Notes: generated by a model not told the origin, from the sequence alone. Shown: positions 42,188 through 50,729, numbered from the stretch's first letter. The stretch is DNA of 64,000 nt from Bacteroidota bacterium (GCA_021779665.1 JAJYAG010000008.1:1-64000); one strand, 5' to 3'. A program made the numbers and translations.

Positions 42188-42841
42188 TTACAACACACTT
42201 TTAAGATTTATAGCCACACCGATGCTCAAAGTGTGTGTGTTGAAATGTAACTGTTCCTTCCCTTTGTAGTCGCCAATTAAAATATTGGTGCCACCCATGT
42301 ACGATCCATAAACAATGAAAGAGCGGGAGATATAATAGCTGAGCACTGCACCTCCGCGAACAAAGTAAAGAGGCTTGTCAAAATCTTCGGCTCCGTTCAG
42401 GTCGTAAATCCTGTCGTTCAGGTTTTGAGAGCCATCCAGGAGAAATTCCGGCGACACGGTGGTTCTGATGCAGAACGATAACCCGCTCTGATTGTTATTG
42501 ATCACTTTCGGTCGGAAAAAATCGTAATCCAAACCGAGGTTGATGCCGGCATATTGTACATCCCATTTGTAATAGTTCCCCAGTACGGGATTACTTCCTT
42601 CGGCGCCATACCTGTTGTATGAAACTCCTGCCAGGTAGCTGAATTTTGATCTTCCTAATGCATGCCTGTATCCCAGGGCAAGGGAGTTTTCGCTTGTTCC
42701 CTTGAGGTTCCCAAGTTTTACACCGTTGGAATCCTTGTAACGTATCGTACTGAAGAGTTTACCGCTTTCGAAAAAGATGATCTGGCTATTTGCCGTTACA
42801 ACCCAAAAGGTGAGTAGAAAGCCGATGGAAAGTTTTTTCAT
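42188..42841 (-). CDS. Putative outer-membrane beta-barrel protein
   Basis: A 217-residue exported protein with a signal ending TANSQ and a beta-rich sequence of alternating hydrophobic residues: LALGYRHALGRSKFSYLAGV, YAGINLGLDYDFFRPKV, LYFVRGGAVLSYYISRSF and a final HTLSIGVAINLKSVL. This fits a small 8-10 strand outer-membrane barrel. It lies between the T9SS protein (24 bases) and the fibre-like gene (about 30-47 bases). It may anchor or present these surface proteins, by context only. No specific family recognised. Confidence 0.72.
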   Translation of the reverse strand: MKKLSIGFLLTFWVVTANSQIIFFESGKLFSTIRYKDSNGVKLGNLKGTSENSLALGYRHALGRSKFSYLAGVSYNRYGAEGSNPVLGNYYKWDVQYAGINLGLDYDFFRPKVINNNQSGLSFCIRTTVSPEFLLDGSQNLNDRIYDLNGAEDFDKPLYFVRGGAVLSYYISRSFIVYGSYMGGTNILIGDYKGKEQLHFNTHTLSIGVAINLKSVL

Positions 42842-42865
42842 TGTTCAGGTATTGTTGTTATGTGC

Positions 42866-43411
42866 TTACTTTTTTAACAGTTTTGTTGTGAAGGTTTTGT
42901 TCGCCGATGTCATTTTCAGAAAGTAGAGTCCGTTTGGGAGCGAACCTAAATCGACGCTTAGTTCCTGTGAAGCATAATGCTGATTTCTATAAACAGGTTT
43001 ACCCAAAAGGTCATAAAGCGTGATATGGATTTTGCCTGTTAACGCCGGATCAGTTCGTATCATTATTACATCCGAAAATGGGTTGGGCGCTATTTTGATA
43101 TTGAGCCTTTCATTTTTTGTTGTTACGTTTTTGTAAATGGGTTGGATAAACCCTTGCCGCAATATGTATCCTTTCGCCTCATAGGTTCCTATTACCCCTG
43201 ATTGGCCAACACTTTGCTGTATGGGAAATTTATTTTTAGCAGAAGATATTTTCTCGGCAGAACCTCCGGCGCTTATTGTTGACCGGAGTTTTACAGGTCC
43301 CTGGGCCTGAAGTGGGAGAAAGGTCAGGTTCACAAGTAATGTTAAAAGTGAAATCAGAATATACCGGTAATGATATTCTGGTTGAGGTTGTTGAATGTTT
43401 GGCGGCTCCAT
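42866..43411 (-). CDS. T9SS type A sorting-domain protein, cassette copy 1
   Basis: A 181-residue exported protein. After a hydrophobic signal ending PLQAQG comes a small domain with FPIQQSVGQSGVIGTYEAKG and YILRQGFIQPIY (about 60-100). A type IX secretion C-terminal domain (about 105-181) follows, with IAPNPFSDVIMIRT, LYDLLGKPVYR, LPNGLYFLKM and the ending TTKLLKK. The sorting domain directs export and cell-surface attachment by the gliding/T9SS machinery. The same small domain plus sorting domain occurs at 54434-54928, where it also precedes a fibre-like gene. I chose ATG 43411; the longer frame reaches 43444. Confidence 0.85.
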   Translation of the reverse strand: MEPPNIQQPQPEYHYRYILISLLTLLVNLTFLPLQAQGPVKLRSTISAGGSAEKISSAKNKFPIQQSVGQSGVIGTYEAKGYILRQGFIQPIYKNVTTKNERLNIKIAPNPFSDVIMIRTDPALTGKIHITLYDLLGKPVYRNQHYASQELSVDLGSLPNGLYFLKMTSANKTFTTKLLKK

Positions 43412-43647
43412 GGTTAAAATCTGAAATATTAACTGATGAACCATGTTAACGAATTCAATTCCTTTGCTTTAAAAAGGCAGGACATTTACTATGAAGCGGC
43501 GGAAAATCGGCCGTTAGCAGTTAGCAATTAAAATCACAAGGTTCAGTTTCTGTAAAAGCAGATAAATATATGAATTAATTGGTAATGTATTGTTTTTATG
43601 GAGATTGTTTTTAATTAGCAGTGAGGTAAGAATAAAGCAAAGAGGAA

Positions 43648-43671
43648 AAAGGGTAACCCGTGTTACCCTTT
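43648..43671 (-). terminator. Hairpin overlapping the rtcB stop codon
   Basis: AAAGGGTAAC (43648-43657) and GTTACCCTTT (43662-43671) pair perfectly around a 4-base loop. On the minus strand the stem is followed by a T-rich tract, as in a terminator. One arm contains the last codons and stop of rtcB. Confidence 0.75.
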
Positions 43672-44832
43672 GATCACTGCTAATGGTTTCAATTCTACAA
43701 GAACATCTACCAGGTCATTCTGATTCTGCATTACCATATCAATGTTTTTGTATGCTCCGGGGGCCTCATCGAGGTCGTTTTTACCACGGATGGCGTGCAG
43801 AATTCCCTGGGCCTCCATTTTGGCAATTTCGCCTTCAAGGTCAAGTACACGCTGGGCTTGTTTCCGTCCCAAAGTGCGACCGGCACCGTGCGAACAGCTC
43901 TTGAAGCTCTCTGAGTTGCCCTTGCCTTGCACAATGTAGCTTTTCGAGCCCTGCGATCCGGGAATAATCCCTACCTCACCATCCCGGGCGCTGGTTGCTC
44001 CTTTGCGGTGTACCAGTACGTCAGTATTATAGTGGTGTTCCCAACGTACATAGTTATGAGCGATATTTACAAAGTTAAGCTCTGCAAAGTTTCCCGTCAT
44101 AACCTCATTAAAAACTTCCTTGATGTTGTCCATCATCAGCTTACGGTTGGCAAAAGCAAAGTTTACACAGTAATTCATCTCGGTGATGTAATCTTTTGCT
44201 TCCTGCGTTTCAATAGGTAGAAAGGCCAGATTTTTCGATTTTTCAACCGATGCATGCCATTGCTCGTTCAGCTTCTGCGCCCTTTTGTTGTAAAACTCGG
44301 CTACTTTTAACCCAATGTTACGACTGCCGGAGTGAATCATTATCCAGATGTGATCATCCGAACCTTTCTGAATTTCGATGAAGTGGTTTCCGCCGCCAAG
44401 TGTTCCCACCTGGGTACGGGCACTTTCGAATTCCCTTTCAACAATGCCGCTTTTTACCATTCCGAGTGTGGAAGGCATGAGGTTGATATCCTGCTTTTGC
44501 TTATGGTGATTGAATCCCAGGGGCACTGCTTTGCGGATGCCACTCATTATATTTTTGAGCTTTTCGACCGGTATTTCGGTTTGATTGGTTTTAAGGGCAC
44601 ACATGCCGCACCCGATATCCACTCCAACAGCATTTGGAATAATCACGCCTTGGGTAGCCAATACGCCTCCAATAGGCATTCCGTAACCTTCGTGCGAGTC
44701 GGGCATCAAAGCTACATGCCTGAAGGCAAAGGGCAGGTTTGCCATATTGCGGGCCTGCTCTAAAGCACCTGGTTCAATATCGTCCAGCCAGAGTTTGATT
44801 GGAATTCTTTCTGTACTTATTACCTGTTTCAT
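43663..44832 (-). CDS. rtcB: RtcB-family RNA ligase
   Basis: A 389-residue GTP- and Mn-dependent ligase that joins 2',3'-cyclic phosphate (or 3'-phosphate) and 5'-OH RNA ends, used in tRNA or rRNA repair. Diagnostic motifs are GVDIGCGMCALKT (metal Cys), TLGGGNHFIEIQ, MIHSGSRNIG, NIAHNYV and SCSHGAGR, where His315 is the expected GMP-bound nucleophile, with the conserved end PLAVIKG. The length is close to short bacterial RtcB (about 380-410). There is no adjacent RtcA, archease or RtcR. It stands alone between the T9SS cassette and a lamin-tail lipoprotein gene, with its own terminator. Confidence 0.95.
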   Translation of the reverse strand: MKQVISTERIPIKLWLDDIEPGALEQARNMANLPFAFRHVALMPDSHEGYGMPIGGVLATQGVIIPNAVGVDIGCGMCALKTNQTEIPVEKLKNIMSGIRKAVPLGFNHHKQKQDINLMPSTLGMVKSGIVEREFESARTQVGTLGGGNHFIEIQKGSDDHIWIMIHSGSRNIGLKVAEFYNKRAQKLNEQWHASVEKSKNLAFLPIETQEAKDYITEMNYCVNFAFANRKLMMDNIKEVFNEVMTGNFAELNFVNIAHNYVRWEHHYNTDVLVHRKGATSARDGEVGIIPGSQGSKSYIVQGKGNSESFKSCSHGAGRTLGRKQAQRVLDLEGEIAKMEAQGILHAIRGKNDLDEAPGAYKNIDMVMQNQNDLVDVLVELKPLAVIKG

Positions 44833-45004
44833 TGTAGTTTTTTAGCTGTGAGATATTTAGACTTCAGGTGATTTGTTTCCGGCTAAACTTCTAAAGGCTG
44901 AAACCGTCATTTAGCAATATAATCCGGTTTTTTATGCAAATCTCCGAATAAACTTTCAATTGATAATTGTGTTACATATTATGACAGAAACTTAAATTTA
45001 CGTT

Positions 45005-45012
45005 TAGATTTG
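45005..45012 (+). promoter_or_regulatory. -7 promoter box of the lamin-tail lipoprotein gene
   Basis: TAGATTTG matches TAnnTTTG exactly and lies 30 bases before ATG 45043, in the same local context as the box at 9180-9187. Confidence 0.5.
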
Positions 45013-45042
45013 TATTTTCGGAATTCAACTTAAATCAGTTTT

Positions 45043-45537
45043 ATGAAGTTTGGTATTTACTCTTTGATGGCTGTTATTTTCATGATTTCCTGTGCCAAGG
45101 ATGAAAACGATGTTTCCACTGTTGTGATTAACGAATTAATGGCTGTAAATACCCACACAGTAAAGGATCAGAATAACCAATACGACGATTGGATTGAACT
45201 TTACAATAACTCTTCGGGTGATGTTGACCTGTCAGGGTTTTTCCTGTCCGATAGCCGCAACAATCTTAAAAAATGGACATTCCCATCAGGAACAAGCATT
45301 GCAGGAAAATCATTTCTAATTGTTTGGGCCGATAAAGATACACTTCAGCCTGGATTACACACGAACTTTAAACTCACCGCGGCTGGCGAAAAAGTTTATC
45401 TGGTAACCCCCGATCTTGAGATCTGGGATAAAGTTGAATATGATGAGCAGACTTCCGAAGTTTCATATTCCCGCAGTCCTAATGGAGTTGGTGAATTCAA
45501 ATGGCAAATGCCAACTTTCAATGAAAAGAATAATTAA
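45043..45537 (+). CDS. Lamin-tail domain (LTD) lipoprotein
   Basis: A 164-residue lipoprotein (signal ending FMISCAKDE). The mature part is one LTD domain: VVINELMAVNTHTVKDQNNQ, YDDWIELYNNSSGDVDLSGF, KKWTFPSGTSIAGKSFLIVW, then KLTAAGEKVYLV and SYSRSPNGVGEF. LTD modules in bacteria bind calcium or other ligands in surface or extracellular proteins, often attached to nucleases or phytases. Here the domain stands alone. Its stop overlaps the convergent toxin gene's stop by four bases. Function unknown. Confidence 0.85.
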   Translation: MKFGIYSLMAVIFMISCAKDENDVSTVVINELMAVNTHTVKDQNNQYDDWIELYNNSSGDVDLSGFFLSDSRNNLKKWTFPSGTSIAGKSFLIVWADKDTLQPGLHTNFKLTAAGEKVYLVTPDLEIWDKVEYDEQTSEVSYSRSPNGVGEFKWQMPTFNEKNN

Positions 45538-46031
45538 GAGTTGAAGGGTTCTTCTCCCTTATGTTTTAATATTATGTTGAGCAAATCAACTGAGTAGTAT
45601 CTTTTATTTGTTAGAAATATCTCGAATAAAGGTTTAAGGCTTGTAATTAAACCTTTGTCTTTTGAAATTGAAAGTAAACCTAATGTTCCAATACAGTTTA
45701 TCCCAAAGTTCTCAGCAAGGCTTCTTGCTTTTTTGTCATCAATTAAAAGATAATCAGCTTTAATTTCTTTGTATAAGATAACAGATTCTGATTCTCCATG
45801 ATCCATAACAAAGGTCAGATCATTAAAACCATGGATCTTTTCTACCTTGTTGTAAAAGAAAGCTGTGATTATATTATAAAATGGGACAGATTCATTTTGT
45901 GTAACTTCTTTCCAAACGGCTTCCGGAATATAAATTTTTTCGAATAAAGAATTTAATAATTCCAGCTTATCGATTACAGCCAGTGAAAATATAGGTCCGG
46001 TATCTGCAACCACAACACCGCTCTTCATCAA
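45534..46031 (-). CDS. DUF3368 PIN-like putative toxin
   Basis: A 165-residue protein (164 if the second Met is used). VVADTGPIFSLAVIDKLELL gives the first PIN acidic residue, DHGESESVILYKE gives the central acidic pair, and ADYLLIDDKKARSLAE gives the later Asp pair. This is the DUF3368 signature, a PIN-superfamily nuclease that is the toxin in UPF0175-DUF3368 pairs. It overlaps the antitoxin gene by four bases. It likely cleaves RNA, with target unknown. Confidence 0.85.
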   Translation of the reverse strand: MMKSGVVVADTGPIFSLAVIDKLELLNSLFEKIYIPEAVWKEVTQNESVPFYNIITAFFYNKVEKIHGFNDLTFVMDHGESESVILYKEIKADYLLIDDKKARSLAENFGINCIGTLGLLSISKDKGLITSLKPLFEIFLTNKRYYSVDLLNIILKHKGEEPFNS

Positions 46032-46288
46032 CCGAGTTTTTGACTATCATTAATTATGTCCTCAATAGTTAAAGTAGAAATTGGAACCTCATTTTCTGAT
46101 AGGACAATTTCAAAGTCATATCTTGATAAACCTGCAATCTGTGCGGCTTTCCCTATAGTAATTTTTTGCATCCGGTATAAACGGATGGCTAAGGATATTT
46201 TTATTTGTTTCCTGAGTTCACTTTCATTCTCATTTAATGTAAGTAATATGTCTTTGGGTAAATCGATGGTTATATTTTGAGTGTCCAT
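46028..46288 (-). CDS. UPF0175 family antitoxin
   Basis: An 86-residue DNA-binding-like protein: ITIDLPKDILLTLNENESEL, KISLAIRLYRMQKITIGKAA and QIAGLSRYDFEIVLSENEVP are the UPF0175 pattern, with a helix-turn-helix near the middle. ATG 46288 is chosen because a TATATTTG promoter box lies just upstream (46311-46318), which would be inside the longer frame. It pairs with the DUF3368 gene directly downstream and should neutralise it and repress the operon. Confidence 0.87.
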   Translation of the reverse strand: MDTQNITIDLPKDILLTLNENESELRKQIKISLAIRLYRMQKITIGKAAQIAGLSRYDFEIVLSENEVPISTLTIEDIINDSQKLG

Positions 46289-46310
46289 AGGTATCGTATT
46301 AAATTGATAA

Positions 46311-46318
46311 CAAATATA
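46311..46318 (-). promoter_or_regulatory. -7 promoter box of the toxin-antitoxin operon
   Basis: On the minus strand this reads TATATTTG, 22 bases before ATG 46288. A TTG at 46340-46342 is 21 bases further upstream as -33. Confidence 0.6.
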
Positions 46319-46348
46319 ATGAATATTATTAAAGCTTTTCAATTTAAG

Positions 46349-47788
46349 CTAAGAGTGCTTATGCGTTTTTACCAGTTCTCCAAGCTTTTGTAATGATTCG
46401 TTTATCTTTTCATTCCAGGGCATACCGTACGAAAGCCGCAGGCAATGATGGTATCTGTCCTGAAGGGTAAACATCCTTCCAGGACTGATGCTTATGTTGT
46501 ATTTTATAGCCTCTTTATAAAGCTGGTAACTGTTTAGGTTCTTATCGAGTTCAAGCCATATTAAAAATCCTCCCTGCGGTCGGCTAATCCGGGTGTCCTC
46601 CGGAAAATATTCACTGATTGCACGGATATATTGAAGTGAGTTCGTGTGCAACGTGTTCCGGAGCTTTCGCAAATGGTGTTCGTATCTGCCGTTTTCAAGA
46701 AAGCGTGCCACAGCCTCCTGCTGAATGGTGGTTGAACCTACCGCATGGTACATTTTCAGCCTTTTTATCTTTTCGAGGTACCGGCCCGGAGCTACCCATC
46801 CTACCCTGTAACCCGGTGCAAGGGTTTTGGATACCGATCCGCACCACAAAACCAGTCCACTGTCGTCGTAAGTTTTACAGCATTTGGGTCTTCGGCCTCC
46901 AAAATAGACGTCGCCATAAATATCATCTTCTATTAAAGGTATATTGTAATGCTGGATAATGCGGACAATTTCCTTTTTATTCCCGTCGGGAATGCAGCTT
47001 GTAAGCGGGTTATTGAAGTTACTTGTAAGCAGAATGGCTTTAATGTTTTGCTTTGCCAGCGCTTTCTTGAGATCATCGGGATCGATTCCCGTAATTGCAT
47101 CCGAGGGCATTTCAACAATATTCAACCCCAGGCTTTTTGCCAGCTGCAGCACTCCAAAGTAGCAGGGACTTTCAACAGCAATGGTATCACCTTTTTCGGC
47201 AACAGCCATAAGTGAAAACGAAAGAGCATTCATGCATCCGGCCGTGGTTACAATATCATCAGCTTTCAGGTTACCTTCCCAGTTGATGCTCCAGCGTGCT
47301 ATCTGACGACGCAGGTTTTCGTTTCCCTGAATGCTTTCGTACATCGTGCCGCTTGCCGGAAGTTTCCGCATGGCTTCCACCATTGCTTTGTTAAGTTTTG
47401 CGATGGGAAGAAACTCCCGTGAAGGAACACTCAACGAGAATTTGATAAGGTTATCATTGGCGATGTTGTTATAAACTTCGGCAATCATATCTTCCGCATC
47501 GTTGAATGAAACTGTTGGTTCCGGAGTAGTCTTCTGCGGAACTGCATTAATCTTCCGCGACGAAAATGTAATAAAATAGCCTGATTGTGGCCTTGTTTCA
47601 ATCAAACCTTTCGATTCAAGATTATAATATGCCTGTAAAATGGTGCTGATGCTAACTCCTTGTTCCTTACTCATAATTCTTACCGAAGGTAAACGGTCGC
47701 CAATTTTCAGCACCCCATTCGCTATCTGAGATTCTATTACCTTAGCCACCTTCAGGTAAAGGTGATCATTTGTTGTTAATGTCTCCAT
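46349..47788 (-). CDS. MocR/PdxR-type regulator (GntR helix-turn-helix fused to PLP aminotransferase domain)
   Basis: A 479-residue fusion regulator. The winged helix (about 5-70) has VLKIGDRLPSVRIMSKEQGV and TILQAYYNLESKGLIETRPQ. The fold-type I aminotransferase domain (about 100-475) has EDDIYGDVYFGG and the PLP lysine in WCGSVSKTLAPGYRVGWVAP. MocR proteins use PLP or an amino acid adduct as effector, commonly for vitamin B6, GABA or taurine metabolism. It is divergent from the DHCW cupin gene (117 bases apart), its likely target together with the downstream aminotransferase. ATG 47788 follows a TAAATTTG box at 47810-47817. Confidence 0.92.
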   Translation of the reverse strand: METLTTNDHLYLKVAKVIESQIANGVLKIGDRLPSVRIMSKEQGVSISTILQAYYNLESKGLIETRPQSGYFITFSSRKINAVPQKTTPEPTVSFNDAEDMIAEVYNNIANDNLIKFSLSVPSREFLPIAKLNKAMVEAMRKLPASGTMYESIQGNENLRRQIARWSINWEGNLKADDIVTTAGCMNALSFSLMAVAEKGDTIAVESPCYFGVLQLAKSLGLNIVEMPSDAITGIDPDDLKKALAKQNIKAILLTSNFNNPLTSCIPDGNKKEIVRIIQHYNIPLIEDDIYGDVYFGGRRPKCCKTYDDSGLVLWCGSVSKTLAPGYRVGWVAPGRYLEKIKRLKMYHAVGSTTIQQEAVARFLENGRYEHHLRKLRNTLHTNSLQYIRAISEYFPEDTRISRPQGGFLIWLELDKNLNSYQLYKEAIKYNISISPGRMFTLQDRYHHCLRLSYGMPWNEKINESLQKLGELVKTHKHS

Positions 47789-47809
47789 AAGGAAGTAAAC
47801 TGTTACGGT

Positions 47810-47817
47810 CAAATTTA
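47810..47817 (-). promoter_or_regulatory. -7 promoter box of the MocR gene
   Basis: TAAATTTG on the minus strand matches TAnnTTTG, 22 bases before ATG 47788, and supports that start over 47812. Confidence 0.55.
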
Positions 47818-47904
47818 CTAAAACTGAATCTGTTTTGGTGTAAATTTATTTATGATTTTTGTGAAATAAATATCACTCACAAGGAATCTTAAAATAGAGA
47901 CTTT

Positions 47905-48249
47905 ATGGAAAACATACTTTTTCAAACCATAGATTGGGAAAATATCACGCCAACCGAACATAAAGGTGATACCGGAACTGCTTATTGGAGAACCAAACAG
48001 TTCGACGGACTCAGGATTCGAATTGTTGAATACTCGGATGGTTACCTGGCCGATCACTGGTGCGCCAAAGGTCACATTGTACATTGCCTGGAAGGTGAAT
48101 TTACAAGTGAACTTAAAAATGGCGAAAATACCGTCCTGAAAGCCGGTGATACCTATGTGGTATCTGACGATCTAAGCCTTCATCGTTCCGGTACCCATAA
48201 AAAAGTAAAGCTGCTGATCATCGACGGCGATTTCCTTAAGAGGGTTTAA
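47905..48249 (+). CDS. DHCW-motif cupin-fold protein
   Basis: A 114-residue cytoplasmic cupin. LADHWCAKGHIVHCLEGEFT carries the DHxC/HWC signature of the DHCW-motif cupin group, followed by LKAGDTYVVSDDLSLHRSGT and KVKLLIIDGDF. Metal-binding His residues are present, and the activity is unknown. It is divergent from the MocR regulator. A MITE has inserted two bases after its TAA (48252). Confidence 0.85.
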   Translation: MENILFQTIDWENITPTEHKGDTGTAYWRTKQFDGLRIRIVEYSDGYLADHWCAKGHIVHCLEGEFTSELKNGENTVLKAGDTYVVSDDLSLHRSGTHKKVKLLIIDGDFLKRV

Positions 48250-48251
48250 TA

Positions 48252-48495
48252 TATATCAAGGCAACTATATACGAGTTGGGACAAACTTTACATACTGTGA
48301 AACCTCTCCGAGGTTTTTCAGAGACATACCTCGATAATTTTACAATTATGAAACATCTACGATGTTTTTTTATATCCTCGTAGAGGATACACAATTGTAG
48401 AATTTGGATATTCTGGTGTTTTCTACCTCGTAGAGGTTGCACAATAAACTAATAGTATTTGTTTGTCCCATCTGATATATAGTTCCCTATATCAA
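48252..48495. mobile_element. 228-bp MITE with 27-bp terminal inverted repeats and 8-bp target duplication
   Basis: The element occupies 48260-48487. Its ends, 48260-48286 and the complement of 48461-48487, match at 23 of 27 positions without gaps: tips GGCAACTATATA versus GGGAACTATATA, inner block GGGACAAAC identical. It is flanked by perfect direct repeats TATATCAA at 48252-48259 and 48488-48495, a target duplication. It encodes no protein. The interior has four short hairpins with 3-base loops (48300-48316, 48351-48367, 48373-48389, 48425-48437), most with the theme CCTC-GTA-GAGG. GG ends plus 8-bp duplication resemble the ISL3 family, so a related transposase elsewhere may move it. It fills most of the 338-base gap before ilvE; the last 90 bases (48496-48587) show nothing distinct. 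Confidence 0.85.
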
Positions 48496-48587
48496 AAATA
48501 AATTCACAATTGTTCAGACTGCTTTCATACTGGCTTGGCTGATTGCCGTGGTCAGTGGACTGAAGTCTGTCGGCTAAACCATAAAAC

Positions 48588-49640
48588 ATGCAAACATCTC
48601 AATTACACCCAACATCGTCCCGGTTGCAGCAAGTCGATTTTGCAAACCTGGGATTTGGCAATTATGTGTCGGATCACATGCTGGTTGCCACTTATAAAAA
48701 TAAGCAATGGACAAACTACGAAATTCTTCCATATTCTCCGCTAAGTATGGCTCCTTCTGCTCTTGCCCTGCATTACGGACAAACTGTGTTCGAGGGGATG
48801 AAAGCTTTCCGGCATCAGCAGGGAGGAGTATCCATTTTCCGAATCGAAAAGCATTATGATCGGTTTTGCCGCTCGCTTCAACGCCTTTGCATGCCAGCAA
48901 TTCCATTTGAAGTGTTTGTAACCGGCCTGAAAGAACTTGTCTCTAAAGATCGTGCCTGGGTTCCTGCTAAAGATGGCGACTCTTTGTATATCCGTCCGTT
49001 TATGATTGCCACCGAAGAACGTTTTGGCGTAAAAGTCTCCGAAGAGTATAAATTTATAATCTTTACCGGGCCGGTGGGCAGTTATTATTCACGACCGCTG
49101 AAGGTTAAAGTTGAAGATGAATATATGCGCGCTGCAAAAGGCGGAACCGGTTATGCAAAATGTGGAGGTAATTACGGCGCATCGTTTTATCCTGCCCAAA
49201 AAGCGCAGGAACAAGGCTTCGATCAGATTCTATGGACCGATGGCTCACCTGAATTGAATATAGAAGAATCGGGTACCATGAATGCCATGTTTGTAATCGA
49301 TGGCAAAGTGGTAACGCCTGCCACTTCCGACACTATCCTGGATGGCGTTACCCGGGATTCTCTGTTAACTCTTGCCGTTGATCTGGGTTATCCGGTTGAA
49401 ACCCGCAGGATAAGTGCATTTGAACTGGCCCAAAAACATCAGGCGAATCTTCTGCAGGAAGCTTTCGGGACAGGCACAGCTGCCGTTACAAGTCCCATCT
49501 GCTGTATTAACATTCAGGGTAAAGATTATTTTCTGCCCGATTACACCGAAAACAGCTTTTGTGTCAAAGCACGTAATTTGCTTCATGCAATTCGTACCGG
49601 TAATACACCCGATAAATATAGCTGGAATACTATTGTTTAA
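48588..49640 (+). CDS. ilvE: Branched-chain amino acid aminotransferase
   Basis: A 350-residue fold-type IV PLP enzyme that transaminates Leu, Ile and Val with 2-oxoglutarate. ALHYGQTVFEGMKAFRHQQG, SLYIRPFMIATEERFGVKVS, the PLP lysine in AAKGGTGYAKCGGNYGASFY and the glutamate of LNIEESGTMNAMFVIDGKVV match the long (BCAT-type, about 350-residue) branch. QEAFGTGTAAVTSPI completes the cofactor site. It has no ilv or leu neighbours. The upstream MITE may have altered its promoter context. A methyltransferase gene follows 21 bases downstream. Confidence 0.95.
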   Translation: MQTSQLHPTSSRLQQVDFANLGFGNYVSDHMLVATYKNKQWTNYEILPYSPLSMAPSALALHYGQTVFEGMKAFRHQQGGVSIFRIEKHYDRFCRSLQRLCMPAIPFEVFVTGLKELVSKDRAWVPAKDGDSLYIRPFMIATEERFGVKVSEEYKFIIFTGPVGSYYSRPLKVKVEDEYMRAAKGGTGYAKCGGNYGASFYPAQKAQEQGFDQILWTDGSPELNIEESGTMNAMFVIDGKVVTPATSDTILDGVTRDSLLTLAVDLGYPVETRRISAFELAQKHQANLLQEAFGTGTAAVTSPICCINIQGKDYFLPDYTENSFCVKARNLLHAIRTGNTPDKYSWNTIV

Positions 49641-49661
49641 TTCATACCTCCTGGACTTATC

Positions 49662-50381
49662 ATGAACTATATCAACTCATGGGATAACGACACCCGTTCG
49701 GCTTCGTATGCAAAGCTCGAATTTCCCAACACCTATCATCTGGCATACCGCGACCTGCCTGAAATAGTTTCGAAACATTCAAAAGGAACCACAGCGCTCG
49801 ACTTTGGATGTGGAACCGGCCGTTCCTCGCGCTTTCTTAAAAAGCTTGGCTTTGAAGTTACCGGAATTGATATTTCTCCTTCCATGATCCGGCAGGCTGT
49901 TGAAAAAGATCCCAACGGAACCTATATGCTGGTTGAAGACGGGAAATATCAGGGTATCCCTGACGATTTCGATCTTATTACTTCCATTTTTACATTTGAC
50001 AATATCCCGGTGCAACAGCGGGTTTTGATTTTAAGGGGTTTGAAACAAAAACTTTCGAAGCATGGTTGTTTGGTTATGCTGGATTCTAATCCCGAGCTTT
50101 ACCATCACGAATGGGCCTCGTTTTCAACTGCGCCTTTTCCGGGAAACAGAATAGCTAAAACTGGCGATCCGGTTTATACAATTATGAACGACGTGGAAGA
50201 CAAAACCCCGGTAGAAGATTATTTCTTTTCCGAACAGGATTATATGAAACTGTTTGAAGAAGCAGGTTTGAAGCTTATAAAACGCTATGCGCCACTGGGC
50301 CGGTTGGATGAACCATTTGTATGGAAATCGGAACTGATGCTTGCTCCATGGATAATTTATGTATTGCAAAAAGGAGTCTGA
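49662..50381 (+). CDS. SAM-dependent class I methyltransferase
   Basis: A 239-residue cytoplasmic methyltransferase. Motif I is TALDFGCGTGRSSRFLKKLG (about 45-64), followed by VTGIDISPSMIRQAVEKDPN, DLITSIFTFDNIP and KHGCLVMLDSNPELY. The fold is complete. The specific substrate cannot be told from sequence. It is probably co-transcribed with ilvE. Confidence 0.85.
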   Translation: MNYINSWDNDTRSASYAKLEFPNTYHLAYRDLPEIVSKHSKGTTALDFGCGTGRSSRFLKKLGFEVTGIDISPSMIRQAVEKDPNGTYMLVEDGKYQGIPDDFDLITSIFTFDNIPVQQRVLILRGLKQKLSKHGCLVMLDSNPELYHHEWASFSTAPFPGNRIAKTGDPVYTIMNDVEDKTPVEDYFFSEQDYMKLFEEAGLKLIKRYAPLGRLDEPFVWKSELMLAPWIIYVLQKGV

Positions 50382-50543
50382 CCGTCAAAATAAGTATTGC
50401 ACCTTTTTGGAATGTGGAAGTAATCAACATGCCTGTTGATAAATATCATAATAAAAAAAGTGTGTTTAGAACAATTCTTAATTTAGGTTAACGTAATTTT
50501 GACGCCGTTCTACTATTTGTTTTAACGAATAACTATTTTGAGA

Positions 50544-50723
50544 ATGGAAAATAAGGATCAGATTTTGACAGAGATTTTATTCACTGAACCCTCCAAGATG
50601 GTTTCCGGTAATGAGTTGAAGCAGGATTACGAAATCTATAACCGGTTAATGCAGGTTAACCTGTTGAAAGAGAATTTCGACATCGACTACGAAACCGGCT
50701 ATTTTAACGATAATACTAACTAA
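50544..50723 (+). CDS. Small hypothetical protein (59 residues)
   Basis: A short acidic protein: MENKDQILTEILFTEPSK at the start and a Tyr/Asn/Asp-rich end. It has no signal peptide, membrane helix or recognised domain. The ATG is preceded by an AT-rich stretch, and the frame has coding-like composition. It converges with the GH16-like gene with 6 bases between stops. It may be a small cytoplasmic accessory protein; function unknown. Confidence 0.55.
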   Translation: MENKDQILTEILFTEPSKMVSGNELKQDYEIYNRLMQVNLLKENFDIDYETGYFNDNTN

Positions 50724-50729
50724 TTATCG

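Noticed and set aside
48300-48437. Possible CRISPR array in the cupin-ilvE gap
   Set aside because: The repeated units are short palindromes with changing stems and unequal spacing, inside a MITE. There are no uniform spacers or cas genes.
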